Origin: Chitinophaga varians
GTDB taxonomy: Bacteria; Bacteroidota; Bacteroidia; Chitinophagales; Chitinophagaceae
Assembly (NCBI RefSeq): GCF_014529945.1
Contig: NZ_JACVFB010000005.1
Span: 124,001-188,000 of the forward strand
DNA length: 64,000 nt
Direction: 5' to 3'
Each line of letters opens with the position of its first letter. Positions within the stretch are counted from its first letter, which is position 1. The notes under the pieces were generated by a model. It ran no database searches and had not been told where the DNA came from. It was given only the letters and a program-made list of their open reading frames with translations. The position numbers were made by a program, and so were the translations under genes. This document shows, piece by piece, positions 1-8,757 of this stretch.

Positions 1-137
1 CAGTTATCGTACATGTTGAAAATTTTGGAGAACTTCAGATGAAAAGGGTTTTTGTCTTTGAACATATCTCCTCTCCGGCATTTGGGACATTTCATCGTTA
101 ACAGGCTGACGAAATAATTCGGGCGTTTGTGTTCCAT
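1..137 (-). CDS. DUF983 family protein, N-terminal fragment (3' end beyond window)
   Basis: Reading the minus strand from the ATG at 137 gives 45 residues before the window ends. They begin MEHKRPNYFVSLLTMKCPKC and continue with an RRGDMF stretch. The CPxCRxGxxF motif is the hallmark of DUF983, a family of small proteins with a zinc-ribbon-like Cys pair followed by two membrane helices, common in Bacteroidota and of unknown function. The membrane part would lie outside the window. The gene reads away from the ABC exporter gene, so 138-181 separates the end of that gene from this start. The family call rests on the motif and length only. Confidence 0.7.
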   Translation of the reverse strand, partial: MEHKRPNYFVSLLTMKCPKCRRGDMFKDKNPFHLKFSKIFNMYDN

Positions 138-181
138 ATTTTTTTACACTGATTCGGTGCAAAAATAAGTTTTTTAATTCA

Positions 182-1960
182 CTAGACGGTCTCCAGCTTG
201 CGCTCGCCTATCTGCTGGCGCCACATGGCGTAATACAGCCCCTTTTCTTCCAGCAGTTCTTCGTGCCTGCCCGTTTCTACAATATGCCCTTTTTCCAGTA
301 CATAAATACGGTCGGCATGCATAATGGTGCTCAACCGGTGGGCGATCATCACGGTAATATGCTGCTTGCTGGCGGTTACCTGCCGCACTGTTTTGGTGAT
401 CTCCTCTTCTGTGATGGAGTCCAGCGCAGACGTGGCCTCGTCAAATACCAGCAAACGTGGCTTACGCAATAATGCCCGGGCTATTGACAGTCGTTGTTTT
501 TCTCCTCCGGAGATTTTAATGCCTCCTTCTCCGATGACTGTCTCCAGACCTTTGTCTGCCCTCGCCAGCAACGAATAACATGCCGCCTTGTTCAGGGCGT
601 CCATGATCTCTGCATCTGAGGCGCCTGGATTCACGAACAACAGGTTCTCCCGGATAGTGCCGGCAAACAGCTGTGTGTCCTGCGTTACAAACCCTACCTG
701 ATGACGCAGGTCATCCATGTCTGCTTCGTTGGCATCTACGCCATTGTAAAGGATATGTCCTTCATTTGGCTTGTACAGTCCTACCAACAGCTTTACCAGC
801 GTTGTTTTGCCGGAACCGGACGGCCCTACAAAGGCGATGGTTTCTCCTACCCGGGCAGAGAAATTCACCTTGTCCAGCGCCTTGGTGGCGGCTGTCAGAT
901 GCTTGAACGTCACCTGCCGGAAAGTAAGATCGTCAATGTGATTGATCTTCACCGGATGCGCTGGCGTCTCTTCTACCGGCGTATTCAGGATTCCCTGGAA
1001 ATTCAACAGCGATACCTGCGCTTCTCTGTAGTTAAGGATAATGTTGCCCAGCTCCTGCAGCGGGCCGAAAATGAAGAAGGAATACAGCTGAAGCGTCATC
1101 AGTTGCCCGATGGACACATAATCGCGATAGATGTAAAACAACAGCAAAAACAGGATGCTTTGCCGCATCAGGTTCACAAACGTGCCTTGCACAAAACTGA
1201 TACTGCGGATGCTGCGTACTTTCTTCAGCTCCAGCATCAATATCTTGATGGTGGTGCTGTTCAGCCGGCGGATCTCCTGATGGGTAAGCCCCAGGCTCTT
1301 CACCAGTTCTATGTTACGCAACGATTCGGTGGTAGAACCAGCCAGGGCCGTGGTTTCTTTTACGATCGTCTTCTGAATAACCTTGATCTTACGGCTCAGC
1401 ACACTCATCAGCACGGCCAGCAGCACACAGCCAATGAGATATACAAACGGTAAGGTCCAGTGTACCATAGTGGCGTACACCATCACGAACACCACACCGA
1501 TCAGCGATACAAACAATACGTTCACAAAAGCGGTGATGAACTTCTCGCAGTCGGTCCGTACTTTTTGCAGAATAGCCAGCGTTTCACCGCTACGCTGATC
1601 CTCAAATTGCTGATAAGGTAGTCGCAGAGAGTGTTTCAGACCATCGGTATATACCTGTGCGCCGAATTTCTGTACGATGACGTTCACAAAATAATCCTGG
1701 AAGGCCTTCGCGATACGCGATACCATGGCCACGCCAATGGCGGCGCCAATCAACAACAATACGCCGGACAAATATTGCCCTTCCGGCCGCAAAATATCAC
1801 CTCCCTTCAGGGTGGTGTGCGGATGGGAGGCAAACCGGTCAATGATCCACCCGAAAATCAACGGGTCTAATAAGGAGAAAAGCTGGTTAATGCTCGCCAG
1901 CGCCATAGCCAATACTACTAGCCATTTATATTTCTTCAGATAATGTAGCAACAGTTTCAT
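182..1960 (-). CDS. ABC transporter, fused membrane and ATPase domains (MsbA/multidrug exporter type)
   Basis: A 592-residue half-transporter. An N-terminal six-helix exporter domain (about 15-310) is followed by an ATP-binding domain: Walker A GPSGSGKTT at 379-387, a signature with the variant ISGGEKQ near 483-489, Walker B LLVFDEATSALD at 503-514 and the H-loop His at 541. Such proteins dimerise in the inner membrane and flip lipids or export drugs and peptides; the substrate cannot be read from sequence. The start at 1960 (MKLLLHYLKKYKW) is preferred over an upstream ATG at 2020, because a TAACTTTG promoter element at 1982-1989 lies between them and the upstream residues do not look like exporter sequence. 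It diverges from the EF-G2-like gene. Confidence 0.9.
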   Translation of the reverse strand: MKLLLHYLKKYKWLVVLAMALASINQLFSLLDPLIFGWIIDRFASHPHTTLKGGDILRPEGQYLSGVLLLIGAAIGVAMVSRIAKAFQDYFVNVIVQKFGAQVYTDGLKHSLRLPYQQFEDQRSGETLAILQKVRTDCEKFITAFVNVLFVSLIGVVFVMVYATMVHWTLPFVYLIGCVLLAVLMSVLSRKIKVIQKTIVKETTALAGSTTESLRNIELVKSLGLTHQEIRRLNSTTIKILMLELKKVRSIRSISFVQGTFVNLMRQSILFLLLFYIYRDYVSIGQLMTLQLYSFFIFGPLQELGNIILNYREAQVSLLNFQGILNTPVEETPAHPVKINHIDDLTFRQVTFKHLTAATKALDKVNFSARVGETIAFVGPSGSGKTTLVKLLVGLYKPNEGHILYNGVDANEADMDDLRHQVGFVTQDTQLFAGTIRENLLFVNPGASDAEIMDALNKAACYSLLARADKGLETVIGEGGIKISGGEKQRLSIARALLRKPRLLVFDEATSALDSITEEEITKTVRQVTASKQHITVMIAHRLSTIMHADRIYVLEKGHIVETGRHEELLEEKGLYYAMWRQQIGERKLETV

Positions 1961-1981
1961 AATATGTTCTTTACAGGTGCA

Positions 1982-2005
1982 CAAAGTTACTGCATGTTGC
2001 AACAT
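1982..2005 (-). promoter_or_regulatory. Putative -7 promoter element of the ABC exporter gene and adjacent 12-bp palindrome
   Basis: The minus strand reads TAACTTTG at 1989-1982, an exact match to the Bacteroidota TAnnTTTG box, about 20 nt before the chosen start codon. No good -33 TTTG is seen at the right distance. Directly upstream lies the perfect palindrome ATGTTGCAACAT (1994-2005), placed where an operator would sit in the divergent control region shared with the EF-G2-like gene. The operator role is inference. Confidence 0.45.
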
Positions 2006-2114
2006 ATTATGGGTAATCAAAAGGTCATTTTTTTGGCCAAAAATCAGTAACTTAATAGTAGTAGCTCTTTGTTTGGCAACGGTGATAATCGATTACCTGA
2101 TTAAATCTCCACAT

Positions 2115-4241
2115 ATGAAAACGTATGATGAAAAACATATCAAAAACATCGTACTGTTAGGCGCTCCCAAAAGCGGAAAAACCACCCTCTCCGAAACAAT
2201 GCTGTTTGAAGCCGGTATCATCAGCAAGCGCGGGACAGTAGAAGAAAACAACACCATCTCGGATTACCATGAAATAGAACACGAACGCGGTAACTCTGTC
2301 TATGCCACCACATTGCACTCCGAATGGAAAGACTACAAAATCAATATCATAGACACGCCCGGCCTGGAAGACTTTATCGGCGAAGTAATCGCCTCTATTC
2401 GTGTATGCGATACCGCGGTATTATTGCTCAATGCCCAATACAGCGTGGAAGTAGGCACTGAACTGATCTGGGATTACGTCGATAAATACCGTAAACCCAC
2501 CATTCTGGCTGTAAACCAACTGGATACGGAACAGGCCAATTTCAACAAAACCGTGGAAGACGCCACCCGCATCCTGGGCAACGCTGTCACGGTCATGCAG
2601 TACCCCGTTAATCAGGGCCCCGGTTTCAATGCCATCATCGACCTGCTTAAAATGACCCTCTACCGCTTCCCGGAAACAGGCGGTAAACCCGAAAAACTCC
2701 CCATCCCCGACAATGAAAAGGAAAGAGCGGAAGCGCTGCACAACGCCCTGGTGGAGAAAGCGGCAGAAAATGATGATACCCTCATGGAACAATACTTCGA
2801 AAAAGGCAGCCTCGACGAAGATGAACTCCGGCAAGGCATCAAAATAGGGATGCTCAAACACCAGATATTCCCCGTTTTCTGCCTGTCGGCTAAAAATGAT
2901 ATGGGCAGCGGCCGTCTCATGGGCTTCATCGATAATGTGGCCCCCGCAGCTGCTGAAATGCCCGCAGAAATGACGAGCGACGGCAGGGAAGTGCCCTGCG
3001 ATCCCGCCGGGCCCCCCTGTCTCTTCATCTTCAAAACACTGCAGGAGCCACACGTCGGACGCCTCTCTTTCTTTAAAGTGATGTCCGGCGAAATAAAACC
3101 AGGCATGGAGCTGTTCAACGAGGAAGCCAATACATCCGAACGCATCAGCCAGATCTTCATCGCCGACGGTAAAAACCGCAACAACGTAGAATCCCTTAAA
3201 GCCGGCGATATCGGCTGTACCATCAAACTGAAAAATACCTTCACCAACCACACCCTCTCCGATAAAAACAAATCCATCCAGATAGACCCTATACAATTCC
3301 CCACTCCTAAAGTCCGCGTAGCCATCGAAGCCCAGAATAAAGGCGATGATGAAAAACTCAGCGAAGTGCTGGCGGAACTGCATATGGAAGATCCAACCCT
3401 GCTGGTGGAATTCAACCGGGAGCTGAAACAGGTGATCCTCCACGGCCAGGGCGACCTGCACCTGCTGGTCACCAAATGGCGCCTGGAAAACATCTACAAA
3501 ATGCAGGTGGCCTACCTGCCGGCTAAGATACCTTACCGCGAAACCATCCGTAAACCCGCCCTGGCTTCCTACCGGCATAAAAAACAATCCGGTGGCGCCG
3601 GCCAGTTTGGCGAGGTATACATGAAAATTGAACCCTGGTACGAAGGCATGCCACCCCTGAAAGAATATCCGGTAAGGGAAACGGAAGAGGTGCCGCTGCA
3701 ATGGGGCGGAAAACTCGTCTTCAATAACTGCATTGTAGGCGGCGCTATAGACAACCGCTTCCTGCCATCCATCCTGAAGGGCGTAATGGAAAAAATGCAG
3801 GAAGGGCCGCTCACCGGCTCCTATGTTCGCGACATACGGGTAAGCGTATACGATGGTAAAATGCACCCGGTCGACAGTAACGATATCTCCTTCAAAATAG
3901 CCGGTATGATGGCTTTCCGCGATGCTTTCCACCAGGCTGCCCCACAGCTGCTGGAACCGGTATTCGACGTGGAGGCTACCGCCCCCGATACCATGATGGG
4001 GGATATTATGAGCGAATTACAAAGTCGCCGCAGTATTATAACGGGGATGGATACACTAAATGGATATCAGGTGATCAAAGCCCGGACGCCACAGGCGGAA
4101 TTGGACAAACTGTTCGCCGCGCTGCGCAATGTGACACAGGGCAAAGCTAAGGTCCACTCTGAGTTTGCGGAATACGCGCCCGTTCCGCCGGAAATCCAGA
4201 AGAAACTGAGCGACGAATACCAGAAAGAAGAAGTAGTGTAA
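2115..4241 (+). CDS. fusA2: EF-G2-type elongation factor G paralogue, catalytic His replaced
   Basis: A 708-residue protein with the five-domain EF-G layout. The G1 loop GAPKSGKT (16-23) is intact and the G4 motif is NQLD (134-137). The G3 motif reads DTPGL (80-84), where translocating GTPases have DTPGH: the His that activates the hydrolytic water is Leu. G2 reads ERGNSV rather than ERGITI. Domains II-V follow, including the KKQSGGAGQFG region of domain IV. In Bacteroides thetaiotaomicron an EF-G paralogue, EF-G2, supports translocation without GTP hydrolysis and is important under starvation; the N-terminal layout (M-x-Y...IKNIxLLG...GKTTL) resembles it. The ATG at 2115 is chosen because the upstream extension is not EF-G-like. 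It is probably the second EF-G of the genome, the canonical one lying elsewhere. Confidence 0.88.
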   Translation: MKTYDEKHIKNIVLLGAPKSGKTTLSETMLFEAGIISKRGTVEENNTISDYHEIEHERGNSVYATTLHSEWKDYKINIIDTPGLEDFIGEVIASIRVCDTAVLLLNAQYSVEVGTELIWDYVDKYRKPTILAVNQLDTEQANFNKTVEDATRILGNAVTVMQYPVNQGPGFNAIIDLLKMTLYRFPETGGKPEKLPIPDNEKERAEALHNALVEKAAENDDTLMEQYFEKGSLDEDELRQGIKIGMLKHQIFPVFCLSAKNDMGSGRLMGFIDNVAPAAAEMPAEMTSDGREVPCDPAGPPCLFIFKTLQEPHVGRLSFFKVMSGEIKPGMELFNEEANTSERISQIFIADGKNRNNVESLKAGDIGCTIKLKNTFTNHTLSDKNKSIQIDPIQFPTPKVRVAIEAQNKGDDEKLSEVLAELHMEDPTLLVEFNRELKQVILHGQGDLHLLVTKWRLENIYKMQVAYLPAKIPYRETIRKPALASYRHKKQSGGAGQFGEVYMKIEPWYEGMPPLKEYPVRETEEVPLQWGGKLVFNNCIVGGAIDNRFLPSILKGVMEKMQEGPLTGSYVRDIRVSVYDGKMHPVDSNDISFKIAGMMAFRDAFHQAAPQLLEPVFDVEATAPDTMMGDIMSELQSRRSIITGMDTLNGYQVIKARTPQAELDKLFAALRNVTQGKAKVHSEFAEYAPVPPEIQKKLSDEYQKEEVV

Positions 4242-4289
4242 TTCGTAATTCGTAATTCGTAATTCGTAATTCGTAATTCGTAATTCGTA
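4241..4289. repeat. Heptanucleotide tandem repeat, 7 copies of ATTCGTA
   Basis: Seven perfect copies of ATTCGTA run from the last base of the EF-G2-like stop codon to 4289, followed by a T-run. They fill the gap between two convergent genes, EF-G2-like and comM. Each copy pairs poorly with itself, so this is a slippage-prone microsatellite rather than an ordinary terminator hairpin. Similar heptamers occur between genes in many Bacteroidota. Confidence 0.9.
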
Positions 4290-4296
4290 ATTTTTT

Positions 4297-5826
4297 TTAC
4301 ATCCATCCTTCCCTGTCAAGGCTTCTGTACTGGATGGCCTCCGCCATATGCGCTACCTCTATGCGCTGGCTTCGCGCCAGATCAGCAATGGTGCGACTTA
4401 CCTTCAGTATCCGGTCATACGCCCGGGCAGAGAGCTTTAGTTGCTGAATAGCATTTTTCAGCAACTGGTTGCAGTTTTCATCGATGGTGCAATATTTCCC
4501 CAGCTGCTGGCTGTTGATCTGCGCATTGCAATAAATGCCCGGTAATGCTGCATACCGCGCTGCCTGTACCTCCCGTGCGGCCATCACACGGTCACGGATA
4601 TACGTGCTTTTCTCTTCTTCCCGGTTGGCCGTCAGATCGCTGAAAGAGACCGGCGTTACTTCTACATGAAGATCAATACGGTCCAGCAAAGGCCCGGATA
4701 CCCGGTTGAGATATTTCTGCACCATACCGGGAGAACAGGTACATGCTTTTTCAGGGTGATTGAAATAGCCACACGGACAGGGATTCATAGAGGCCAGTAG
4801 CATAAACCCGGCGGGGAAATCGATCGCGGAGCGCGCCCGCGAAATCGTTACCCGCCGCTCTTCCAGTGGCTGCCGCATCACTTCCAGCACCTGCCGTTTG
4901 AATTCCGGCAGCTCATCCAGAAACAACACGCCATGGTGCGCCAGCGAGATCTCTCCGGGCTGGGGCTGGCTACCACCGCCTACCAGCGCGGTATCACTAA
5001 TGGTGTGGTGAGGCGAACGGAAAGGCCGCTTCAGTACCAGCGAGGCATGTTGCGGCAGCTTGCCTGCCACGGAATGTATTTTGGTGGTCTCCAGCGCTTC
5101 CTGCAACGTCAGCGGCGGCAGGATGGTCGGCAGTCGCTGGGCCAGCATCGTTTTGCCGGCGCCCGGTGGCCCTATCAGAATGGCATTATGCCCGCCGGCA
5201 GCGGCTATCTCCAAAGCCCGCTTAATGTTATGTTGTCCTTTTACATCACAGAAATCAACATCAAACGATACCTGCGTGCGCTCCGGAGATGCCGATGGCA
5301 GCGGCGTGAGATACTCCGGCTGACTGAAAAACTGCATCACTTCCGACAGGTGAGATACGCCATATACTTCCAGTTGCGCTACCATAGCGGCTTCACGTGC
5401 GTTGACGGCAGGCAGTATAAATCCCCTGAAGCCTTCCTGCTGCGCCTGTATGGCCATGGACAAAGCGCCGCGGATAGGCAGCACGCTGCCATCGAGCGAT
5501 AACTCCCCCATCAGCAGATAACGGTCAAAGGTATCGGCAGGTATCTTACCGGAAGCGCCTAATATGCCGATGGCAATAGGCAGGTCGTACGCTGCACCGG
5601 CCTTGCGGATGGCGGCAGGCGCCATATTCACGACCGTCCTGGTACGCGGCATCCGGAATCCGAGATGACTGATGGCAGACTCGATCCGGCGCTCACTCTC
5701 TTTAACAGCGCTGTCCGGCAGCCCGACCATGTAAAAACGATTCCCCTGCGGAGATACATTCACTTCTATGGTGATGGTAATGGCATCTACGCCGTAAATG
5801 GCGCTGCCGAAGGTTTTAACAATCAT
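4297..5826 (-). CDS. comM: YifB/ComM family Mg chelatase-like AAA ATPase
   Basis: A 509-residue protein, the usual ComM length. The N-terminal Lon-protease-like fold domain (about 1-170, starting MIVKTFGSAIYGVDAITITI) is followed by an AAA+ domain with Walker A GPPGAGKT at 219-226, Walker B FLDELPEF, and a Cys-rich insert CPCGYFNHPEKACTC. The C-terminal Mg-chelatase domain includes SARAYDRILKVSRTIADL. ComM is a hexameric helicase that promotes branch migration of donor DNA during natural transformation in Vibrio and Haemophilus. It is widespread in bacteria without obvious competence, so a general recombination role is also possible. It is divergent from the FAD monooxygenase with a 133-bp gap. 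Confidence 0.93.
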   Translation of the reverse strand: MIVKTFGSAIYGVDAITITIEVNVSPQGNRFYMVGLPDSAVKESERRIESAISHLGFRMPRTRTVVNMAPAAIRKAGAAYDLPIAIGILGASGKIPADTFDRYLLMGELSLDGSVLPIRGALSMAIQAQQEGFRGFILPAVNAREAAMVAQLEVYGVSHLSEVMQFFSQPEYLTPLPSASPERTQVSFDVDFCDVKGQHNIKRALEIAAAGGHNAILIGPPGAGKTMLAQRLPTILPPLTLQEALETTKIHSVAGKLPQHASLVLKRPFRSPHHTISDTALVGGGSQPQPGEISLAHHGVLFLDELPEFKRQVLEVMRQPLEERRVTISRARSAIDFPAGFMLLASMNPCPCGYFNHPEKACTCSPGMVQKYLNRVSGPLLDRIDLHVEVTPVSFSDLTANREEEKSTYIRDRVMAAREVQAARYAALPGIYCNAQINSQQLGKYCTIDENCNQLLKNAIQQLKLSARAYDRILKVSRTIADLARSQRIEVAHMAEAIQYRSLDREGWM

Positions 5827-5959
5827 ATGGTGTTGGGTTAACAGCTACTAATATAACAAAAAGACTTCTACCGGCCCATTCCTGCTGTTTACCGGTAGTC
5901 AGAGATGGTTTAGCCTGAAGACCGTTGTCCGGCGCTGCTGACAAGGATACTTTTACAAC

Positions 5960-7135
5960 ATGAAAACAAAGACCGTACTGATATCCGGGGCCAGCGTGGC
6001 AGGCCCGGCACTGGCCTTCTGGCTGCATAAATTTGGCTTCGACGTAACGATCGTGGAACAGGCGCCGGCCATCCGGCCGGGTGGCTATGCGGTGGACTTC
6101 CGCGGGGCAGTGTTACCTATTATTGAACAAATGGGACTGATGGAAGAAATTCGTCGCTATGAAACAAGATCAGGAAAAATCCGGATGGTAGATGAAAACA
6201 ACCGTACCATCGCCCGTTTCCCCGATGGCTTCACCAGCGGTGAACTGGAAATTATGCGCGGCGATCTGGTGAAGGTGATATATGAAGCAACCCGTGCGCA
6301 GGTCAATTATATTTTTAATGACTCCATTACCGCCTTGTCACAGGATGAAACCGGCGTGGATGTTACCTTCCGCCATAGCCGGTCTGCCCGCTATGACCTT
6401 GTTATCGGGGCAGATGGTGTACATTCTAAAGTGCGCGCTATCGCGTTTGGGGAAGAAAACAAATACGTTTCCCATCTGGGATTATACCTCGCCATCTTCA
6501 CCACGCCCAATTTCATGAATGTGGGCATGGACGGCCTGTATTATGGATCGCTCGGAAAACGTGTAGGCGTTTTCGGTGCCTGTGAAGGCAAAGAGGCCCG
6601 GGCTTCTTTTTACTTTTCATCGGAACCGTTGCATTACGACCACCGCGATGTGGAACAACAAAAAGCGATCATCCGTAAAAAATTTGCCGGCGAATCATGG
6701 CAGGTGCCCCAGTTGCTGGAAATGATGGATACAGCGCCCGATTTTTATTTTGATGCTATCAGTCAGATTAAAATGGACAGTTGGTCCAACGGACGCGTGG
6801 CACTCGTGGGCGACGCGGCGCATTGCGCATCGCCAATGGCGGGAATGGGCACCAGTATGGCGTTTATCGGCGCCTATATTCTTGCAGGGGAACTTTATGA
6901 AGCAAATGGCGACTATCAAAAGGCTTTTTACCATTACGAAACAACCATGCGGCCATTTGTAAAGCGCTGCCAGGACCTGGCTACGGGCGCCGACTGGTTT
7001 GTGCCCAATACCAGATTTAAGCAGTGGATGAGCAAACAGTTCTGGAAAATACTGCCTTATACGCCCTGGAAAAATATGATGATAGAAATGCCGATGAAAA
7101 TCGCACGCTCTATCACACCAAAGGTATATGCGTGA
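5960..7135 (+). CDS. FAD-dependent aromatic-ring-hydroxylase-type monooxygenase (TetX/PHBH fold)
   Basis: A 391-residue single-component flavoprotein monooxygenase. The Rossmann motif is VLISGASVAGPALAFWL (6-22). The DG motif VIGADGVHSKVR lies at 148-159, and the GD motif ALVGDAAHCASPMAGMG (281-297) contacts the FAD ribityl chain. Family members use NAD(P)H and O2 to hydroxylate aromatic or polyketide substrates; TetX, which inactivates tetracycline, is a relative found in Bacteroidota. Overall similarity to TetX cannot be judged without alignment and the substrate is unknown. It stands alone between ComM (divergent) and a MutS-like gene (convergent), and its stop is immediately followed by a palindromic repeat. 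Confidence 0.85.
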   Translation: MKTKTVLISGASVAGPALAFWLHKFGFDVTIVEQAPAIRPGGYAVDFRGAVLPIIEQMGLMEEIRRYETRSGKIRMVDENNRTIARFPDGFTSGELEIMRGDLVKVIYEATRAQVNYIFNDSITALSQDETGVDVTFRHSRSARYDLVIGADGVHSKVRAIAFGEENKYVSHLGLYLAIFTTPNFMNVGMDGLYYGSLGKRVGVFGACEGKEARASFYFSSEPLHYDHRDVEQQKAIIRKKFAGESWQVPQLLEMMDTAPDFYFDAISQIKMDSWSNGRVALVGDAAHCASPMAGMGTSMAFIGAYILAGELYEANGDYQKAFYHYETTMRPFVKRCQDLATGADWFVPNTRFKQWMSKQFWKILPYTPWKNMMIEMPMKIARSITPKVYA

Positions 7136-7266
7136 CCCGGGACTTCAGTGTAGCCCGGGACTTCAGTCCTGGCAATACACGTCGCCATTATATATCAAAA
7201 ATTTCTTTGCGCCTTTGCTGCTTTGCGCCTTTGCGTGCCCATGAACGTGCTCAATGAACGTGCTCA
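7136..7266. repeat. Composite intergenic repeat block (GC palindromes, CTTTGCG unit, 13-bp duplication)
   Basis: Three repeat types sit between two convergent genes. Two copies of CCCGGGACTTCAGT lie 18 bp apart (7136-7149 and 7154-7167); the second folds as a hairpin with the following TCCTGG. A CTTTGCGCCTTTGCTGCTTT unit spans about 7205-7237 and is shared with blocks near 37.7 and 51.9 kb. The 13-mer ATGAACGTGCTCA is directly repeated (7241-7253, 7254-7266), its second copy running into the stop codon of the MutS-like gene. Confidence 0.8.
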
Positions 7267-8592
7267 ATGGATTTGTTCCAGCAGGTCCAAAACCTTTTCC
7301 CGCCTGAGAATCAGATAACCGATTTTCTCCTTGGCGATACCATCCTTCAGCAGATAGGTAAAATGAAGGTCGTCCTCAATCACTTCAGATTCAAAATATT
7401 TAAACAATATTTTGGACTCTCCCCGCAGTTCTTCTACTACTTCATACAGATGTGTGGAAAGGATAAAAAGACAGTTGGAGCTACGCAATAATCCCCGGAT
7501 AACCGCCAGGGAACAGTTTTTGGCGTCTTCTACGTTGGTGCCTTTGAACATTTCATCGATCAGCACCAACCAGTTTTTGCCATTGTTGATCTGAATGATG
7601 GTGTTTTTGATGCGTTGTACTTCACTATAGAAATAACTTTCTCCTTTGAAGATATTGTCCTGTACCTGAATATTGCTGACAATGCCATGGAAGAAACTGA
7701 GTTCCATTTGTTGTGCAGGCACGCCCATGCCTATATGTGCCATGAAAACGGAGATACCTACGGCTCTGATGAAGGTGGTTTTACCGGCCATGTTGGCGCC
7801 GGTGAGGAACATAAAGTGGTTGTTTTCGTCCAGCGTTACATCATAGGCTACCGGCTCCTGTAAAATGATATGATATAGTTGTTTGGCTCTCACGGCCGGC
7901 CGGGCGCTGTTAGTGAACGTAGGGAACTGCAGCTTGTAATGTTTCATGGCTTTGGCCATGGCATAATAAGCGTCCAGCTGCTGATAGAGGGTCACCAGTT
8001 CTTCCACCACTTTTCTGTGCCTTCTCCGGATATAGTTATCATACCGGAGGATTTCCACAAAATTCATTTTCCCTGTGGCGTCCAGTTCAAGGATCTCATT
8101 GAATTCTGGTTTGTGCAACAGGTGCTGTGCCCTGTCCAGCAATATTTTCAGCACTTTAGGGGTGTTGTCGGAGTTGAATACGTCTACAAAAGTGCGGAAA
8201 CCGCGAAGCAGATTGACGAGCTGGGTAAACGAAAATTTAATGAAGCCAAAGTCAGGCGCATACAGTGTTTTATTGATGATCGCCTGTAATCGCAGTGGAA
8301 GGCCCTCCGTGCTGGAAATGGGTTCTATCTGGGCTTCCATGTAATTTTCCACTACTACGATGGTGCCATTGGATATGATGGAAGGCCAGCTGTCTTCCAG
8401 TTCGAGAATATATTGCAGGGCTTTCTGCCGTTGCTCGATTGCCTGGATATCCTGTAAAGGAGAGCTGAAAAGCTGGCGCAGATGATCTCTTCCGCCTGCA
8501 GTGGTGGTGAAGTCCAACCGGTGGAACAAAGAAAATTCTTCGTCACGGTTGAAAATGGAAAGGTCGTAATAGGATGTTTTGTCCAGCTGCAT
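7264..8592 (-). CDS. MutS-family ATPase lacking the mismatch-recognition domain
   Basis: A 442-residue protein with the MutS core (helical lever/clamp, about 1-240) and ATPase domain only. The ATPase shows Walker A GANMAGKT at 265-272, Walker B LVLIDEMFKGTN at 342-353, and the STH loop LSTHLYE at 378-384. No mismatch-binding domain I or connector is present, and there is no C-terminal Smr nuclease, so it is neither MutS1 nor MutS2. Such short MutS-like proteins are common in Bacteroidota, with no settled role; recombination control or DNA-junction binding is a reasonable guess. It is transcribed toward the FAD monooxygenase. The N-terminal MQLDKTSYYDLSIF start is the only plausible one. Confidence 0.85.
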   Translation of the reverse strand: MQLDKTSYYDLSIFNRDEEFSLFHRLDFTTTAGGRDHLRQLFSSPLQDIQAIEQRQKALQYILELEDSWPSIISNGTIVVVENYMEAQIEPISSTEGLPLRLQAIINKTLYAPDFGFIKFSFTQLVNLLRGFRTFVDVFNSDNTPKVLKILLDRAQHLLHKPEFNEILELDATGKMNFVEILRYDNYIRRRHRKVVEELVTLYQQLDAYYAMAKAMKHYKLQFPTFTNSARPAVRAKQLYHIILQEPVAYDVTLDENNHFMFLTGANMAGKTTFIRAVGISVFMAHIGMGVPAQQMELSFFHGIVSNIQVQDNIFKGESYFYSEVQRIKNTIIQINNGKNWLVLIDEMFKGTNVEDAKNCSLAVIRGLLRSSNCLFILSTHLYEVVEELRGESKILFKYFESEVIEDDLHFTYLLKDGIAKEKIGYLILRREKVLDLLEQIH

Positions 8593-8660
8593 GCAATATT
8601 ATTTTGATTAATATATAGGGAAGATGCGATCATCAGGATTTTCCATACGCCAATTTATAT

Positions 8661-8755
8661 ATTTTGATATTTAGACATTTAGATATTTATTCCAGGTAGC
8701 CTGGCCACAAAAGATAAGCCAGGCATACGCAGCATAAATATCTAAATATCAAAAT
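8661..8755. repeat. Inverted repeat with 15-bp perfect arms (ATTTAGATAT family)
   Basis: ATTTTGATATTTAGA at 8661-8675 is exactly complementary to 8741-8755, and a second nested pair, TTTAGATATTTA, lies inside. A smaller GC hairpin (CCAGG...GCCTGG-like) sits in the loop. It separates the dihydroorotase start of the downstream minus-strand unit from the MutS-like gene. Related AT-rich inverted units occur at 27.2 and 62.4 kb. Confidence 0.8.
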
Positions 8756-8757
8756 AA

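Noticed and set aside
2421..3932. Long antisense open frame of 503 codons inside the EF-G2-like gene
   Set aside because: Shadow of the coding strand; no family signal, and the sense protein is clearly EF-G.
4067..4319. Minus-strand frame encoding NYELRIT repeats
   Set aside because: It is the translated ATTCGTA microsatellite joined to antisense of the EF-G2-like gene; a known type of false prediction in Bacteroidota.
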